Below are positions 1-8,900 of a DNA stretch of 35,104 bases, one piece after another. The notes under the pieces were generated by a model. The model did no database searches. It was given only the letters and a program-made list of their open reading frames with translations, and was not told where the DNA came from. The translations under genes and the position numbers were made by a program. Source of the DNA: Pseudomonas sp. Ant30-3 (GTDB taxonomy: Bacteria > Pseudomonadota > Gammaproteobacteria > Pseudomonadales > Pseudomonadaceae). The stretch lies in the NCBI RefSeq assembly GCF_000690905.1, contig NZ_JMCL01000045.1, positions 1 through 35,104 on the forward strand, in the 5' to 3' direction. Position 1 is the first letter of the stretch. Each line of letters opens with the position of its first letter.

Positions 1-57
1 GGCGGGGGTCGGTAACCAGCTTTACACTCAGACCACCGCCGCTACCATGGGTTCGCC

Positions 58-639
58 ATGTCGACATTAGATGAAGAAGATCGCCGCGAATACTACCGTA
101 TCGAGGATTCGATCGCACTGGAAATTCGGCCCCTGTCCGCTCCCGAAGCTGCAGACCAGGATGTGTTGCAGGATGCATCACCGCTCTTCAACCTGCTCAG
201 TGAATTGCATCTGAGTGAATTTGAGTCGCAACACCTGCTGCGTCAGATCAGTGAGCGCGATCGCAACATCGCCGCTTTCCTGAAATCGCAGAACAAACGC
301 ATCGACCTGCTCAGCCAGGTCATCGCGCTCACCGTGCTCGGCCAGATCGGCGAGCCGCAACCGGTGATCATTTCCGAAGGCGGCGTCGAATTTCAGTACC
401 CGACGCCGATTGCTACGGGCGCGCACCTCTCGGTGAAACTGGTGTTGATGCCGCAAGCGCTCGGCCTGTTGCTACGTGCACGTGTTACCCATTGCGATGC
501 GAAGGGCGACGGTTATGACGTGGGCACCGAGTTCCAGCGCCCCACCGATGCCCAGCGGCAGTTGCTCGCCCGTTATATTTTGCAGAAGCAGGCCCAGGAA
601 AGACGTCTGGCCCGCGAACAAAACGAATCCGGCATTTAA
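58..639 (+). CDS. PilZ-domain protein (possible c-di-GMP receptor)
   Basis: A 193-residue cytosolic protein. Residues 9-14 (RREYYR) give the R-x3-R motif of PilZ domains. After about 90 mostly helical residues, a barrel-like segment at 103-165 contains VIISEGGV, which fits the second PilZ motif (D/N-x-S-x-x-G) except that the acidic or amide position is Ile104. PilZ domains bind cyclic di-GMP and control motility, adhesion or enzyme partners. The long gap between the two motifs and the lost Asp/Asn make ligand binding uncertain. The chosen ATG has no good Shine-Dalgarno sequence, but the N-terminus looks natural for the family. The GDPD gene follows 15 bases after the stop, so the two are probably co-transcribed. 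By memory it corresponds to PAO1 PA2989. The 57 bases before it show no recognisable gene end. Confidence 0.85.
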   Translation: MSTLDEEDRREYYRIEDSIALEIRPLSAPEAADQDVLQDASPLFNLLSELHLSEFESQHLLRQISERDRNIAAFLKSQNKRIDLLSQVIALTVLGQIGEPQPVIISEGGVEFQYPTPIATGAHLSVKLVLMPQALGLLLRARVTHCDAKGDGYDVGTEFQRPTDAQRQLLARYILQKQAQERRLAREQNESGI

Positions 640-654
640 ATTAAGGAAGATCCC

Positions 655-1377
655 GTGACCCTCATCTATGGCCATCGCGGCGCCAAGGGCGAAGCACCGG
701 AAAATACCCTGACCAGCTTTCAGGAGTGCCTCAAGCACGGCGTGCGCCGTTGCGAACTGGACCTGCACCTGTCCAAGGATAACGAGTTGATGGTCATTCA
801 TGACCCGACGCTCAAGCGCACCACCGAACGCCGTGGCAAGGTCGTCGAACACACCGCAAAAGACCTGGTGACCTACGACGCACGCAAAGGTGGCCCGGGC
901 TGGATCAAACCGTGCCCGATTCCGACGCTGGAAGAGTTGTTCGAAAAATGCGACTTCGAGCACTGGCAACTGGAAGTCAAAAGCGCTTCACGCACCCGCG
1001 CCGCGACCACCGTGCTGGCGATTCGTGAAATGGCCCAACGCTTTGGAATGCTCGACAAGATCACCATCACCTCGAGTTCACGGGAGGTGTTGAAGGCGGC
1101 ACTGGACCTTGTGCCGGACGTGTCGCGCGGATTGGTGGCCGAGTACGCCTGGCTCGACCCCTTGAAAGTCGCGCAAAGCTATGGCTGTGAAATTCTTGCG
1201 TTGAACTGGACGCTGTGTACGCCGGAACGCCTGCAGAAGGCGCAGCGTCAGGGGCTGCATGTATCGGTGTGGACAGTCAACGAGCCCGCGCTAATGCGTA
1301 GACTCGCCGACTTCGGCGTTGACAGCCTGATTACAGACTTTCCCGGTTTGGCCAGCGCCACGCTCGAGAATTGCTGA
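655..1377 (+). CDS. Glycerophosphodiester phosphodiesterase (GDPD family)
   Basis: A 240-residue enzyme of the GDPD family, which hydrolyses glycerophosphodiesters to sn-glycerol 3-phosphate and an alcohol, recycling phospholipid headgroups. The N-terminus has the hallmark HRG motif (His7-Arg8), then ENT at 16-18, Glu34-x-Asp36 (metal ligands, in CELDLHLS) and His49 in the VIHDPTL motif. A later VWTVNEP segment closes the TIM barrel, as in UgpQ-like members. There is no signal peptide, so it is probably cytosolic (UgpQ type rather than periplasmic GlpQ). It starts with GTG, preceded by AAGGAAG at a good distance; the ATG alternatives lie too deep in the domain. It sits directly after the PilZ gene and converges with sthA. 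The substrate headgroup cannot be told from sequence. Confidence 0.93.
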   Translation: MTLIYGHRGAKGEAPENTLTSFQECLKHGVRRCELDLHLSKDNELMVIHDPTLKRTTERRGKVVEHTAKDLVTYDARKGGPGWIKPCPIPTLEELFEKCDFEHWQLEVKSASRTRAATTVLAIREMAQRFGMLDKITITSSSREVLKAALDLVPDVSRGLVAEYAWLDPLKVAQSYGCEILALNWTLCTPERLQKAQRQGLHVSVWTVNEPALMRRLADFGVDSLITDFPGLASATLENC

Positions 1378-1419
1378 AATCGGTCTCCCCGGCCGGCTCA
1401 GGCCACCGGCCGGAGCCGC

Positions 1420-2814
1420 TCAAAAAAGCCGGTTGAGGCCATCGTACGCCGCTACCCGATAGGCTTCGGCCATGGTCGGGTAGTTGAACGTCGTGTTGAC
1501 GAAATACTTCAGCGTGTTCAATTCACCCGGCTGGTTCATGATCGCCTGACCGATGTGCACGATCTCCGACGCCTGATAACCGAAGCAGTGCACGCCAAGC
1601 ACTTCCAGCGTTTCGCGGTGGAAGAGGATCTTCAGCATGCCCTGTGGCTCGCCGGCAATCTGTGCACGCGCCATGCTCTTGAAGAACGCCTTGCCGACTT
1701 CGTAAGGCACTTTGGCCTGAGTCAATTCCTGCTCGTTCTTGCCGATCGAGCTGATTTCCGGAATCGTGTAAATGCCGGTCGGCACATCATTCACGAAACG
1801 CCAGCTGTTGTTATCGACAATGCTGCCCGCTGCAGAACGACCCTGGTCGTGGGCGGCGCTGGCCAGGCTCGGCCAGCCGATGACGTCACCGGCACCATAA
1901 ATGTTCGGTACGCAGGTGCGGTAAGCCTCGTCGACTTCGATCTGGCCACGGCTGTTGACCTTGACGCCGATGTTTTCCAGACCTAGTTGATCCGTGTTGC
2001 CGGTACGACCGTTGCACCAGAGCAAGGCGTCGGCCTTGATCTTCTTGCCGGACTTGAGGTGCAGGATCACGCCGTTGTCCACGCCTTCAACACGGTCGTA
2101 GTCTTCGTTATGGCGGACCGTAATGTTGTTGTTGCTGAAGTGATAACTCAACGCCTGGGAAATTTCCGAGTCGAGGAAGCTCAGCAGCTGACCGCGGTTG
2201 TCGACCAATTCAACCAGTACGCCCAGACCACTGAAGATCGACGCGTACTCGCAACCAATCACGCCAGCGCCGTAGACAATCAGTTTGCGCGGGGTGTGAC
2301 CGAGGCTGAGGATGGTGTCGCTATCGTAGATACGCGGGTGGTGGAAATCGATGTCGGCCGGACGATACGGGCGCGAACCGGTAGCAATGATGATGTGCTT
2401 GGCCACAAGCTTTTCGACAACACCGTTGGCGCAGACCACTTCGATGGTTTGCTCGTCGGCAAAACTGCCGGTACCGAAAAACACGTCGACGCGGTTACGG
2501 GCGTAGTAGCCGGTGCGCGACGAGACTTGTTTGGAGATGACTTTTTCAGCGCTTTTCAGCACGTCCGGAAACGAGAACCAGCGCGGCTCACCAATCGCCC
2601 GAAACATCGGGTTAGTGTTGAACTGCATGATCTGCCGGACCGAGTGACGCAGTGCCTTGGACGGGATGGTGCCCAGGTGGGTGCAGTTGCCGCCGACCTG
2701 GCGACGGCTGTCGACCATCGCCACCTTGCGCCCTGCTTTGGCGGCGTTCATTGCCGCGCCTTCTCCGGCGGGGCCGGAACCCAACACCACCACGTCGTAG
2801 TTGTAGACAGCCAT
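1420..2814 (-). CDS. sthA: Soluble pyridine nucleotide transhydrogenase
   Basis: A 464-residue flavoprotein that transfers hydride between NADPH and NAD+, balancing the two pools in the cytosol. The N-terminal FAD-binding motif is [10 protein letters not shown] (about 12-21). [16 protein letters not shown] (about 41-56) is the redox-site region; it keeps the first cysteine but has Thr where lipoamide dehydrogenases have the second, as is known for Sth proteins. A second Rossmann motif, [11 protein letters not shown], lies near residue 180, the GAGDV FAD motif near 310, and the C-terminal dimerisation domain ends in [16 protein letters not shown]. The length matches E. coli SthA (466). The ATG has GAGGAG at a 6-base spacing. 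It is the only gene of its unit that can be seen, with a short stem-loop in its leader. Confidence 0.97.
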   Translation of the reverse strand: MAVYNYDVVVLGSGPAGEGAAMNAAKAGRKVAMVDSRRQVGGNCTHLGTIPSKALRHSVRQIMQFNTNPMFRAIGEPRWFSFPDVLKSAEKVISKQVSSRTGYYARNRVDVFFGTGSFADEQTIEVVCANGVVEKLVAKHIIIATGSRPYRPADIDFHHPRIYDSDTILSLGHTPRKLIVYGAGVIGCEYASIFSGLGVLVELVDNRGQLLSFLDSEISQALSYHFSNNNITVRHNEDYDRVEGVDNGVILHLKSGKKIKADALLWCNGRTGNTDQLGLENIGVKVNSRGQIEVDEAYRTCVPNIYGAGDVIGWPSLASAAHDQGRSAAGSIVDNNSWRFVNDVPTGIYTIPEISSIGKNEQELTQAKVPYEVGKAFFKSMARAQIAGEPQGMLKILFHRETLEVLGVHCFGYQASEIVHIGQAIMNQPGELNTLKYFVNTTFNYPTMAEAYRVAAYDGLNRLF

Positions 2815-2862
2815 GCGTACTCCTCAGAACAGGCCGCGGCGCCCTCGGCACCTGCGGCTAAA

Positions 2863-2883
2863 TCACGCCGATCTGCGGCGTGA
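2863..2883 (-). other. Stem-loop in the sthA leader
   Basis: TCACGCCG and CGGCGTGA (2863-2870 and 2876-2883) form a perfect 8-bp inverted repeat around a 5-base loop, about 50 bases before the sthA start. It has no T-run, so it is not a terminator. It could be a leader hairpin or an operator. No function is assigned. Confidence 0.4.
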
Positions 2884-3000
2884 AGGAACAATTTGGGGTC
2901 AGTGCAGAACCCGGACACAGTCTATAGAAGCGTCAACGCCGGGCACATTAACCCTTGGTCGCGTCGTAGGCTACTTTTGCCTGCGCTACAACGCCAGTTT

Positions 3001-4026
3001 TCAATGCTCGGCTTGCTGCTTTCCCCCGCCCGCCAGGCGCTCGAACGCCGTGTTTGCGCGAGTGTTGAAGCCTGTATCGGCACGCATCACAAAAAATGCA
3101 CCGATGTCATGACGTTGGGCATAGTCCCACGCCCGTTCCGGCCCCAGAATAAACAGCAGGGTGGATAGTCCATCGGCCATCAGCGCTGAAGGATGAATGA
3201 CCGTGACCGACGCCAGTGTGTGCAGGACCGGCGCGCCGGTGCGCGCATCAATGGTGTGGGAATAACGCCTTCCGTCCTGCATGAAATAGTGACGGTAATC
3301 GCCGGACGTGGAAACGGCGTAACCGTCGACGCCGATAATGCGATGAGCCACTTGTTGATCGTCCCGAGGTTCCTCCAAGGCAATCTTCCAGGCTGAACCG
3401 TCGAGCTTTTTGCCCGCAGCCTTGAGTTCGCCGGTCACTTCAGCAAGGTAGTTGTGAATGCCCAGCGCTGCGAGTCTTGCGGCAACGGTGTCGACGGCAT
3501 AACCGGCGGCAATACTGTTGAAATCGACTTCAACGGCGGCGTCTTTGCATAACCGGTCTTCATCGATTCGCAAGTGCCGGTAATCGACACGCTGCCGCAC
3601 TTCGGCCAGTGCTCTCGAATCCGGAACCTGTTCGCCGCGCGACTGCGGACCAAACCCCCAAAGGTCGAGTAGCGGCTCCACGGTCAGGTCAAACGAGCCT
3701 TCGCTCTGTTCTGACAGAAATTGACCGACGCGGATTAATTCGAGCACCGGCGCGGGCATTTTTTGACAGCGGTTCGCAGGCAACGCGTTAAACCGTGCGA
3801 TGTCCGAGTCGCTGCGGTAAGTGGACATTTGCCGCTCGACGTCGGCAAGGATCTGCTCGACCTCGCGCTGGATATCTTTGGCAGCGGGAAGATCGGCGTG
3901 GCGCAAGTATTTGATGGAATAAGTGCTGCCCATGGTCGGGCCGCTGAAGTTTTCCATGGAGTCGCCATTGCCGCAGCCGGACAGTGCAGCGCACAGCATC
4001 GGGAAAACAATCGTCCGCCGAATCAA
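3001..4026 (-). CDS. apbE: FAD:protein FMN transferase, lipoprotein (ApbE)
   Basis: A 341-residue protein that attaches FMN to a Thr/Ser of target flavoproteins such as NqrB/NqrC or RnfG-type subunits in the cell envelope. The N-terminus is a lipoprotein signal: hydrophobic stretch, then the lipobox LSGC about 17 residues in. Family motifs are GPTMGSTYSIKY just after the signal, VDFNSIAAGYAVD in the middle, TSGDYRHYF, SHTIDARTGAPV, and MADGLSTLLFILG (the equivalent of the metal-binding MTADALAT region). The reading frame is open to 4095, but AAGGAG lies 9 bases before a TTG at 4026 that starts exactly at the signal peptide, and the longer frame would begin inside the gap terminator; TTG is therefore chosen. 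No nqr or nqrM gene is next to it here, although in PAO1, by memory, the nqr cluster sits at this place. Confidence 0.9.
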   Translation of the reverse strand: MIRRTIVFPMLCAALSGCGNGDSMENFSGPTMGSTYSIKYLRHADLPAAKDIQREVEQILADVERQMSTYRSDSDIARFNALPANRCQKMPAPVLELIRVGQFLSEQSEGSFDLTVEPLLDLWGFGPQSRGEQVPDSRALAEVRQRVDYRHLRIDEDRLCKDAAVEVDFNSIAAGYAVDTVAARLAALGIHNYLAEVTGELKAAGKKLDGSAWKIALEEPRDDQQVAHRIIGVDGYAVSTSGDYRHYFMQDGRRYSHTIDARTGAPVLHTLASVTVIHPSALMADGLSTLLFILGPERAWDYAQRHDIGAFFVMRADTGFNTRANTAFERLAGGGKQQAEH

Positions 4027-4056
4027 AAATGCATTCTCCTTAAAACGCCACTGACC

Positions 4057-4088
4057 CAAACAAAAACGCCCCGACCTAAGTCGGGGCG
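4057..4088 (-). terminator. Rho-independent terminator of gap
   Basis: On the - strand, CGCCCCGAC, a TTAG loop and GTCGGGGCG form a perfect 9-bp stem (4067-4088), followed by TTTTTGTTT. It lies 20 bases after the gap stop codon and just before apbE, so apbE probably needs its own promoter or read-through. Confidence 0.9.
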
Positions 4089-4108
4089 CTCTCATTTACT
4101 ATTAAAGC

Positions 4109-5557
4109 TTAGCGCGGGAATGCAGGCGGATTTACATCGGCCATGTCTTCCATCACGCGAACTACCTGGCAGCTGTAGCCGAATTCGTTGTCGTACCAAA
4201 CGTACAGAACAACGCGGTTATCCTGGCAGATGGTTGCTTCGGCATCGACAACACCGGCGTGACGCGAGCCAACGAAGTCGGTAGAAACCACTTCCTGCGA
4301 ATTGACGTAGTCGATTTGCTTATGCAGATCGGAGTGCAGCGCCATGTAGCGCAGGTACTCGTTCATCTCTTCACGGGTGGCGGCTTTCTCAAGGTTCAGG
4401 TTGAGAATGGCCATCGACACGTTCGGCGTCGGAACGCGAATCGCGTTACCGGTCAGCTTGCCGGCCAGTTCAGGCAATGCCTTGGCAGCAGCGGTGGCAG
4501 CACCGGTTTCGGTGATGACCATGTTCAGCGCGGCGCTACGGCCACGGCGATCGCCCTTGTGGAAGTTGTCGATCAGGTTCTGGTCGTTGGTGTACGAGTG
4601 AACCGTCTCAACGTGACCGTTGACGATGCCGAACTTGTCGTTGACAGCCTTCAGAACCGGCACGATGGCGTTGGTGGTGCAGGACGCCGCGGAAACGATC
4701 TTGTCGTCAGCAGTGATTTCGCCGTGGTTGATACCGTGAACGATGTTCTTCAGCTTGCCTTTGCCAGGCGCAGTCAGGACAACGCGATCAATGCCCGGGC
4801 AGGCCAGGTGCTGGCCCAGACCGTCGGCATCACGCCATACACCGGTGTTGTCCACCAGCAGCGCATCTTTGATGCCGTACTGGGTGTAGTCCACTTCGGT
4901 AGGATTTTTCGCGTAGATAACCTGGATCAGGTTACCGTTGGCGGTGATGGTGTTGTTGGCTTCGTCGATGGTGATGGTGCCATCGAACGGGCCATGCACC
5001 GAGTCACGGCGCAGCAGGCTTGCGCGCTTGACCAGATCGTTTTCGGCACCCTTGCGCACGACAATGGCGCGCAGACGCAGGCCGTCGCCGCCACCGGTTT
5101 TCTCGATCAGGATACGTGCCAGCAGACGGCCGATACGACCGAAACCGTAGAGGACAACGTCGGTGCCCTTGCGAGCGTTGACGTTTTGCTGGCCAACGAC
5201 GTCAGCCAGTTCTTCACGAACGAACTGCTCGGCGTTACGGCCATTGGCTTCGGCCTTGAACTTGACGGCCAGCTTGCCCAGGTCTACCGAAGCAGCGCCG
5301 AGCTTGAGTTCGCTCATGGCCTTCAGCAGCGGAAATGTTTCGTGGACGGACAATTCGCTGTCATCGGACTGGCGGTGACGAGCAAAGCGGTGAGCTTTGA
5401 GAATCGCAATGACTGAACGGTTGATCAGGCTGCGGCCATAGATCGAGCTCACCACGTTGTTATTGCGGTAGAGCTGACCGATAAGCGGAATCATCGCTTC
5501 TGCGAGTGCTTCACGGTCGATCCATTCACCAAGACACTGGTCGGGCTTCTGAGTCAC
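4109..5557 (-). CDS. gap: Glyceraldehyde-3-phosphate dehydrogenase, long form
   Basis: A 482-residue class I GAPDH, interconverting glyceraldehyde 3-phosphate and 1,3-bisphosphoglycerate in central carbon metabolism. The standard ~340-residue enzyme begins near residue 133 with the dinucleotide loop GFGRIGR (138-144). The catalytic Cys293 lies in SAASCTTNAIVP, and His320 in TVHSYTNDQ. About 130 residues at the N-terminus are extra, as in the PAO1 PA3001-type enzymes next to mfd. At the end of the second Rossmann strand the sequence is VVRKGAEN, with Arg-Lys where NAD-specific enzymes carry Asp, suggesting NADP(H) use and perhaps a gluconeogenic role; this is inference. The start is GTG with GGAAGG 7 bases upstream. 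It is divergent from mfd across a repeat-rich 379-base spacer and ends in its own terminator. Confidence 0.95.
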   Translation of the reverse strand: MTQKPDQCLGEWIDREALAEAMIPLIGQLYRNNNVVSSIYGRSLINRSVIAILKAHRFARHRQSDDSELSVHETFPLLKAMSELKLGAASVDLGKLAVKFKAEANGRNAEQFVREELADVVGQQNVNARKGTDVVLYGFGRIGRLLARILIEKTGGGDGLRLRAIVVRKGAENDLVKRASLLRRDSVHGPFDGTITIDEANNTITANGNLIQVIYAKNPTEVDYTQYGIKDALLVDNTGVWRDADGLGQHLACPGIDRVVLTAPGKGKLKNIVHGINHGEITADDKIVSAASCTTNAIVPVLKAVNDKFGIVNGHVETVHSYTNDQNLIDNFHKGDRRGRSAALNMVITETGAATAAAKALPELAGKLTGNAIRVPTPNVSMAILNLNLEKAATREEMNEYLRYMALHSDLHKQIDYVNSQEVVSTDFVGSRHAGVVDAEATICQDNRVVLYVWYDNEFGYSCQVVRVMEDMADVNPPAFPR

Positions 5558-5597
5558 GGGAACCTTCCACTATGTAGGGGCAGAAAAAAGGGGCTAC

Positions 5598-5626
5598 ATT
5601 ATGCCGCCGAGTGTTCCTCGTAGCAA
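5598..5626 (-). promoter_or_regulatory. Candidate sigma70 promoter of gap
   Basis: On the - strand, TTGCTA (5621-5626) and CATAAT (5598-5603) are separated by exactly 17 bases and would start transcription about 35 bases before the gap GTG. The ATGTAG/CTACAT inverted repeat (5572-5599) overlaps the -10 end and the start site, a typical repressor position. Confidence 0.5.
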
Positions 5627-5869
5627 TGCGCACCTGTCGCGCGAACGGTAACATTTTCCTGTTCAAAAAATTTACGCTTCGCTCCAGCCCAGTAAACCCG
5701 GGGGCTGCGGGATAGTCAATTTTTTGAACAACACACCACAGTGTCCGTAACCCTCCGTAACACATGGTGGTTTTGCCACTACATATTCATCATTTTTGAA
5801 CAAAAAACCGCGGGATTTTGTCTTTACCACTACATTTCACCCGACGTGCGTATTAGACACAGTCTGCAA

Positions 5870-5899
5870 CTGACAGGCGGCACCCGGGGCCGTTACAAT
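5870..5899 (+). promoter_or_regulatory. Candidate sigma70 promoter of mfd
   Basis: CTGACA (5870-5875) and TACAAT (5894-5899) lie 18 bases apart, each with five of six consensus bases, about 30 bases before the mfd start. This would give a short leader. Confidence 0.5.
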
Positions 5900-5936
5900 T
5901 ACCGACTTTGTCGCAACGCTTGGAGCTCAACCTTCC

Positions 5937-8900
5937 GTGCCCGTTCTGCGTCTACCGCTACTCCCTGCTGCGGCAGGTAAACAGCATTGGGGCAACCTGC
6001 CCGGTGCCGCCTTGAGCCTGGCCATCGCCGAGGCAGCCAGTGCTGCCAAGCGCTTTACCCTGCTGCTGACCGCTGACAGCCAGAGCGCCGAGCGACTCGA
6101 GCAGGAGCTGGGTTTCTTCGCCCCGGATTTGCCGGTGCTGCATTTCCCGGACTGGGAAACCCTGCCCTACGACCTGTTCTCGCCACATCAGGACATCATT
6201 TCCCAGCGCATCGCAGCCTTATACAGATTGCCGGAGCTGAGCCATGGCGTGCTGGTGGTGCCGATCACCACCGCCTTGCACAGACTGGCGCCGACCAAAT
6301 TCCTTCTCGGCAGCAGTCTGGTGCTGGATATCGGGCAGAAGCTCGACGTCGAACAAATGCGCACCCGACTTGAAGCCAGCGGTTACCGTTATGTCGACAC
6401 GGTGTACGAACACGGCGAATTTACCGTGCGCGGCTCGCTGATCGACCTGTTCCCGATGGGCAGCAAACTGCCCTACCGCATCGATTTGTTCGACGACGAA
6501 ATCGAAACGCTGCGCACATTCGATCCGGAAAACCAGCGGTCCATCGAAAAAGTGGAGACCGTTCGGCTGTTGCCGGCGCGTGAGTTTCCGCTGCAGAAGG
6601 ATGCGGTTACGCGCTTCAAGGCGCGCTTCCGCGAACGCTTCGATGTCGACTTTCGGCGCTGCCCGATCTTCCAGGACCTGAGCAGCGGGATTACCCCCGC
6701 CGGCATCGAGTATTACCTGCCGCTGTTCTTCGATGAAACGTCGACGCTGTTCGATTACCTTCCACAGGACACGCAAGTGTTCTCGCTGCCAGGCATCGAA
6801 CAAGCGGCGGAAAATTTCTGGAACGACGTGCGCAACCGTTACGAAGAGCGACGCGTCGACCCCGCACGTCCTTTATTGCCACCCGCCGAGCTGTTCCTGC
6901 CGGTGGAAGACTGTTTTGCCCGTCTGAAAAACTGGCCGCGCGTGGTCGCCAGCCAGCAGGACGTGGAAACTGGCGTCGGTCGTGAACGTTTTCCGGCTCG
7001 CGCTTTACCGGACCTGGCCATCGAAGCCAAGGCGACCCAGCCATTGGCGGCGCTGGCCGGTTTCCTCGATGAGTTCCCCGGCCGCGTGCTGTTCACCGCC
7101 GAGTCCGCGGGCCGTCGAGAAGTGCTGCTGGAGTTGCTCGAACGCCTGAAACTACGACCGAAGACTGTCGACAGCTGGCCGGATTTCGTCACCAGCGAAG
7201 AGCGCCTGGCGATTACCATCGCACCGCTTGACGAAGGATTGGTCCTGGACGATCCAGCCCTGGCGCTGATTGCCGAGAGCCCGTTGTTCGGGCAGCGCGT
7301 GATGCAGCGCCGTCGCCGCGAAAAACGCACCGACGCCAATAATGATGCCGTGATCAAAAACCTCACCGAGCTGCGCGAAGGCGCGCCGGTGGTGCACATC
7401 GATCATGGCGTAGGCCGTTATCTCGGGCTGACCATCCTGGAAATCGATAACCAGGCCGCGGAATTCCTGACCCTCGAATACGCCGAAAACGCCAAGCTTT
7501 ACGTGCCGGTGGCCAACCTGCACCTGATCGCCCGCTACACCGGCAGCGACGACGCCTTGGCCCCATTGCACCGCCTTGGTTCCGAAACCTGGCAAAAAGC
7601 CAAGCGCAAAGCGGCTGAGCAAGTGCGCGATGTCGCCGCCGAATTGCTCGACATCTATGCGCGCCGCGCCGCTCGCGAAGGTTACGCCTTCGCCGATCCG
7701 AAAGCCGATTACGCGACGTTCAGCGCCGGCTTCCCGTTCGAAGAAACTCCGGACCAGCAAACCACCATCGAAGCCGTGCGTGCCGACATGCTCGCGCCCA
7801 AACCAATGGATCGACTGGTCTGCGGCGACGTTGGTTTCGGCAAGACCGAAGTGGCCATGCGCGCAGCATTCATTGCCGTGCACGGTGGCCGCCAGGTGGC
7901 GATTCTGGTGCCGACCACCCTCCTCGCCCAACAACATTACAACAGCTTCCGCGACCGCTTCGCCGACTGGCCTGTGACCGTGGAAGTGATGAGCCGTTTC
8001 AAGTCGACCAAAGAAGTGAATGCCGCCGTCGCCAACCTCGCCGAGGGCAAGATCGACATCGTCATCGGCACGCACAAGTTGCTGCAGGACGACGTCAAGA
8101 TCAAAAACCTCGGGCTGGTCATCATCGACGAAGAGCACCGCTTCGGCGTCCGACAGAAAGAACAACTGAAAGCCCTGCGCAGCGAAGTCGACATCCTGAC
8201 CCTGACCGCCACGCCGATTCCGCGCACGCTGAACATGGCAGTGTCGGGCATGCGTGACCTGTCGATCATCGCCACACCGCCGGCGCGTCGTCTGTCGGTG
8301 CGGACCTTCGTCATGGAGCAGAACAAAAGTACGGTCAAGGAAGCGCTGTTGCGTGAGTTGTTGCGCGGCGGGCAGGTCTACTACCTGCACAACGACGTGA
8401 AGACTATCGAGAAATGCGCCGCCGACCTCGCTGAACTGGTACCGGAAGCGCGGATCGGCATCGGCCACGGGCAGATGCGTGAACGCGATCTCGAACAGGT
8501 GATGAGCGACTTCTACCACAAGCGCTTCAACGTGCTGATCGCCTCGACCATCATCGAGACCGGCATCGACGTGCCGAGCGCCAACACCATCATCATCGAG
8601 CGCGCCGACAAATTCGGTCTGGCGCAGCTGCACCAGTTGCGTGGCCGGGTCGGTCGCAGCCACCACCAGGCCTATGCGTACCTGTTGACGCCGCCGCGCC
8701 AGCAGATCACTGCCGATGCGGAAAAGCGTCTGGAAGCGATTGCCAATACTCAGGACCTCGGCGCGGGCTTCGTGCTCGCCACCAACGACCTGGAAATCCG
8801 TGGCGCCGGCGAGTTGCTGGGCGACGGCCAGAGCGGGCAGATTCAAGCTGTCGGTTTCACGCTGTACATGGAAATGCTCGAGCGTGCGGTGAAGTCGATC

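Larger units (their letters stand above)
5558..5936. promoter_or_regulatory. Divergent gap/mfd intergenic region, repeat-rich
   Basis: This 379-base spacer holds no credible protein gene. It contains candidate promoters for both genes and several repeat sets: CCACTACA at 5776-5783 and again at 5827-5834; ATGTAG/CTACAT inverted arms at 5572-5577 and 5594-5599; TGTTCAAAAAA at 5660-5670 facing TTTTTTGAACA at 5720-5730, with a third TTTTTGAACA at 5793-5802; and CCGTAAC twice, 10 bases apart (5745 and 5755). The density suggests several operators. RpiR-family regulators of sugar metabolism (HexR/RccR type) recognise TGTAG-like half sites, so they are plausible binders of the CCACTACA/ATGTAG set. 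That assignment is not proven by the sequence. Confidence 0.6.

Noticed and set aside
1..57. End of an upstream gene (expected lolE by synteny)
   Set aside because: No frame in these 57 bases gives a recognisable LolE C-terminus, so nothing is annotated.
1378..1419. Inverted repeat CCGGCCGG (1389-1396 and 1406-1413) between the GDPD gene and sthA as a terminator
   Set aside because: The 8-base arms are themselves palindromic and no T-run follows on either strand, so a terminator call is not supported.
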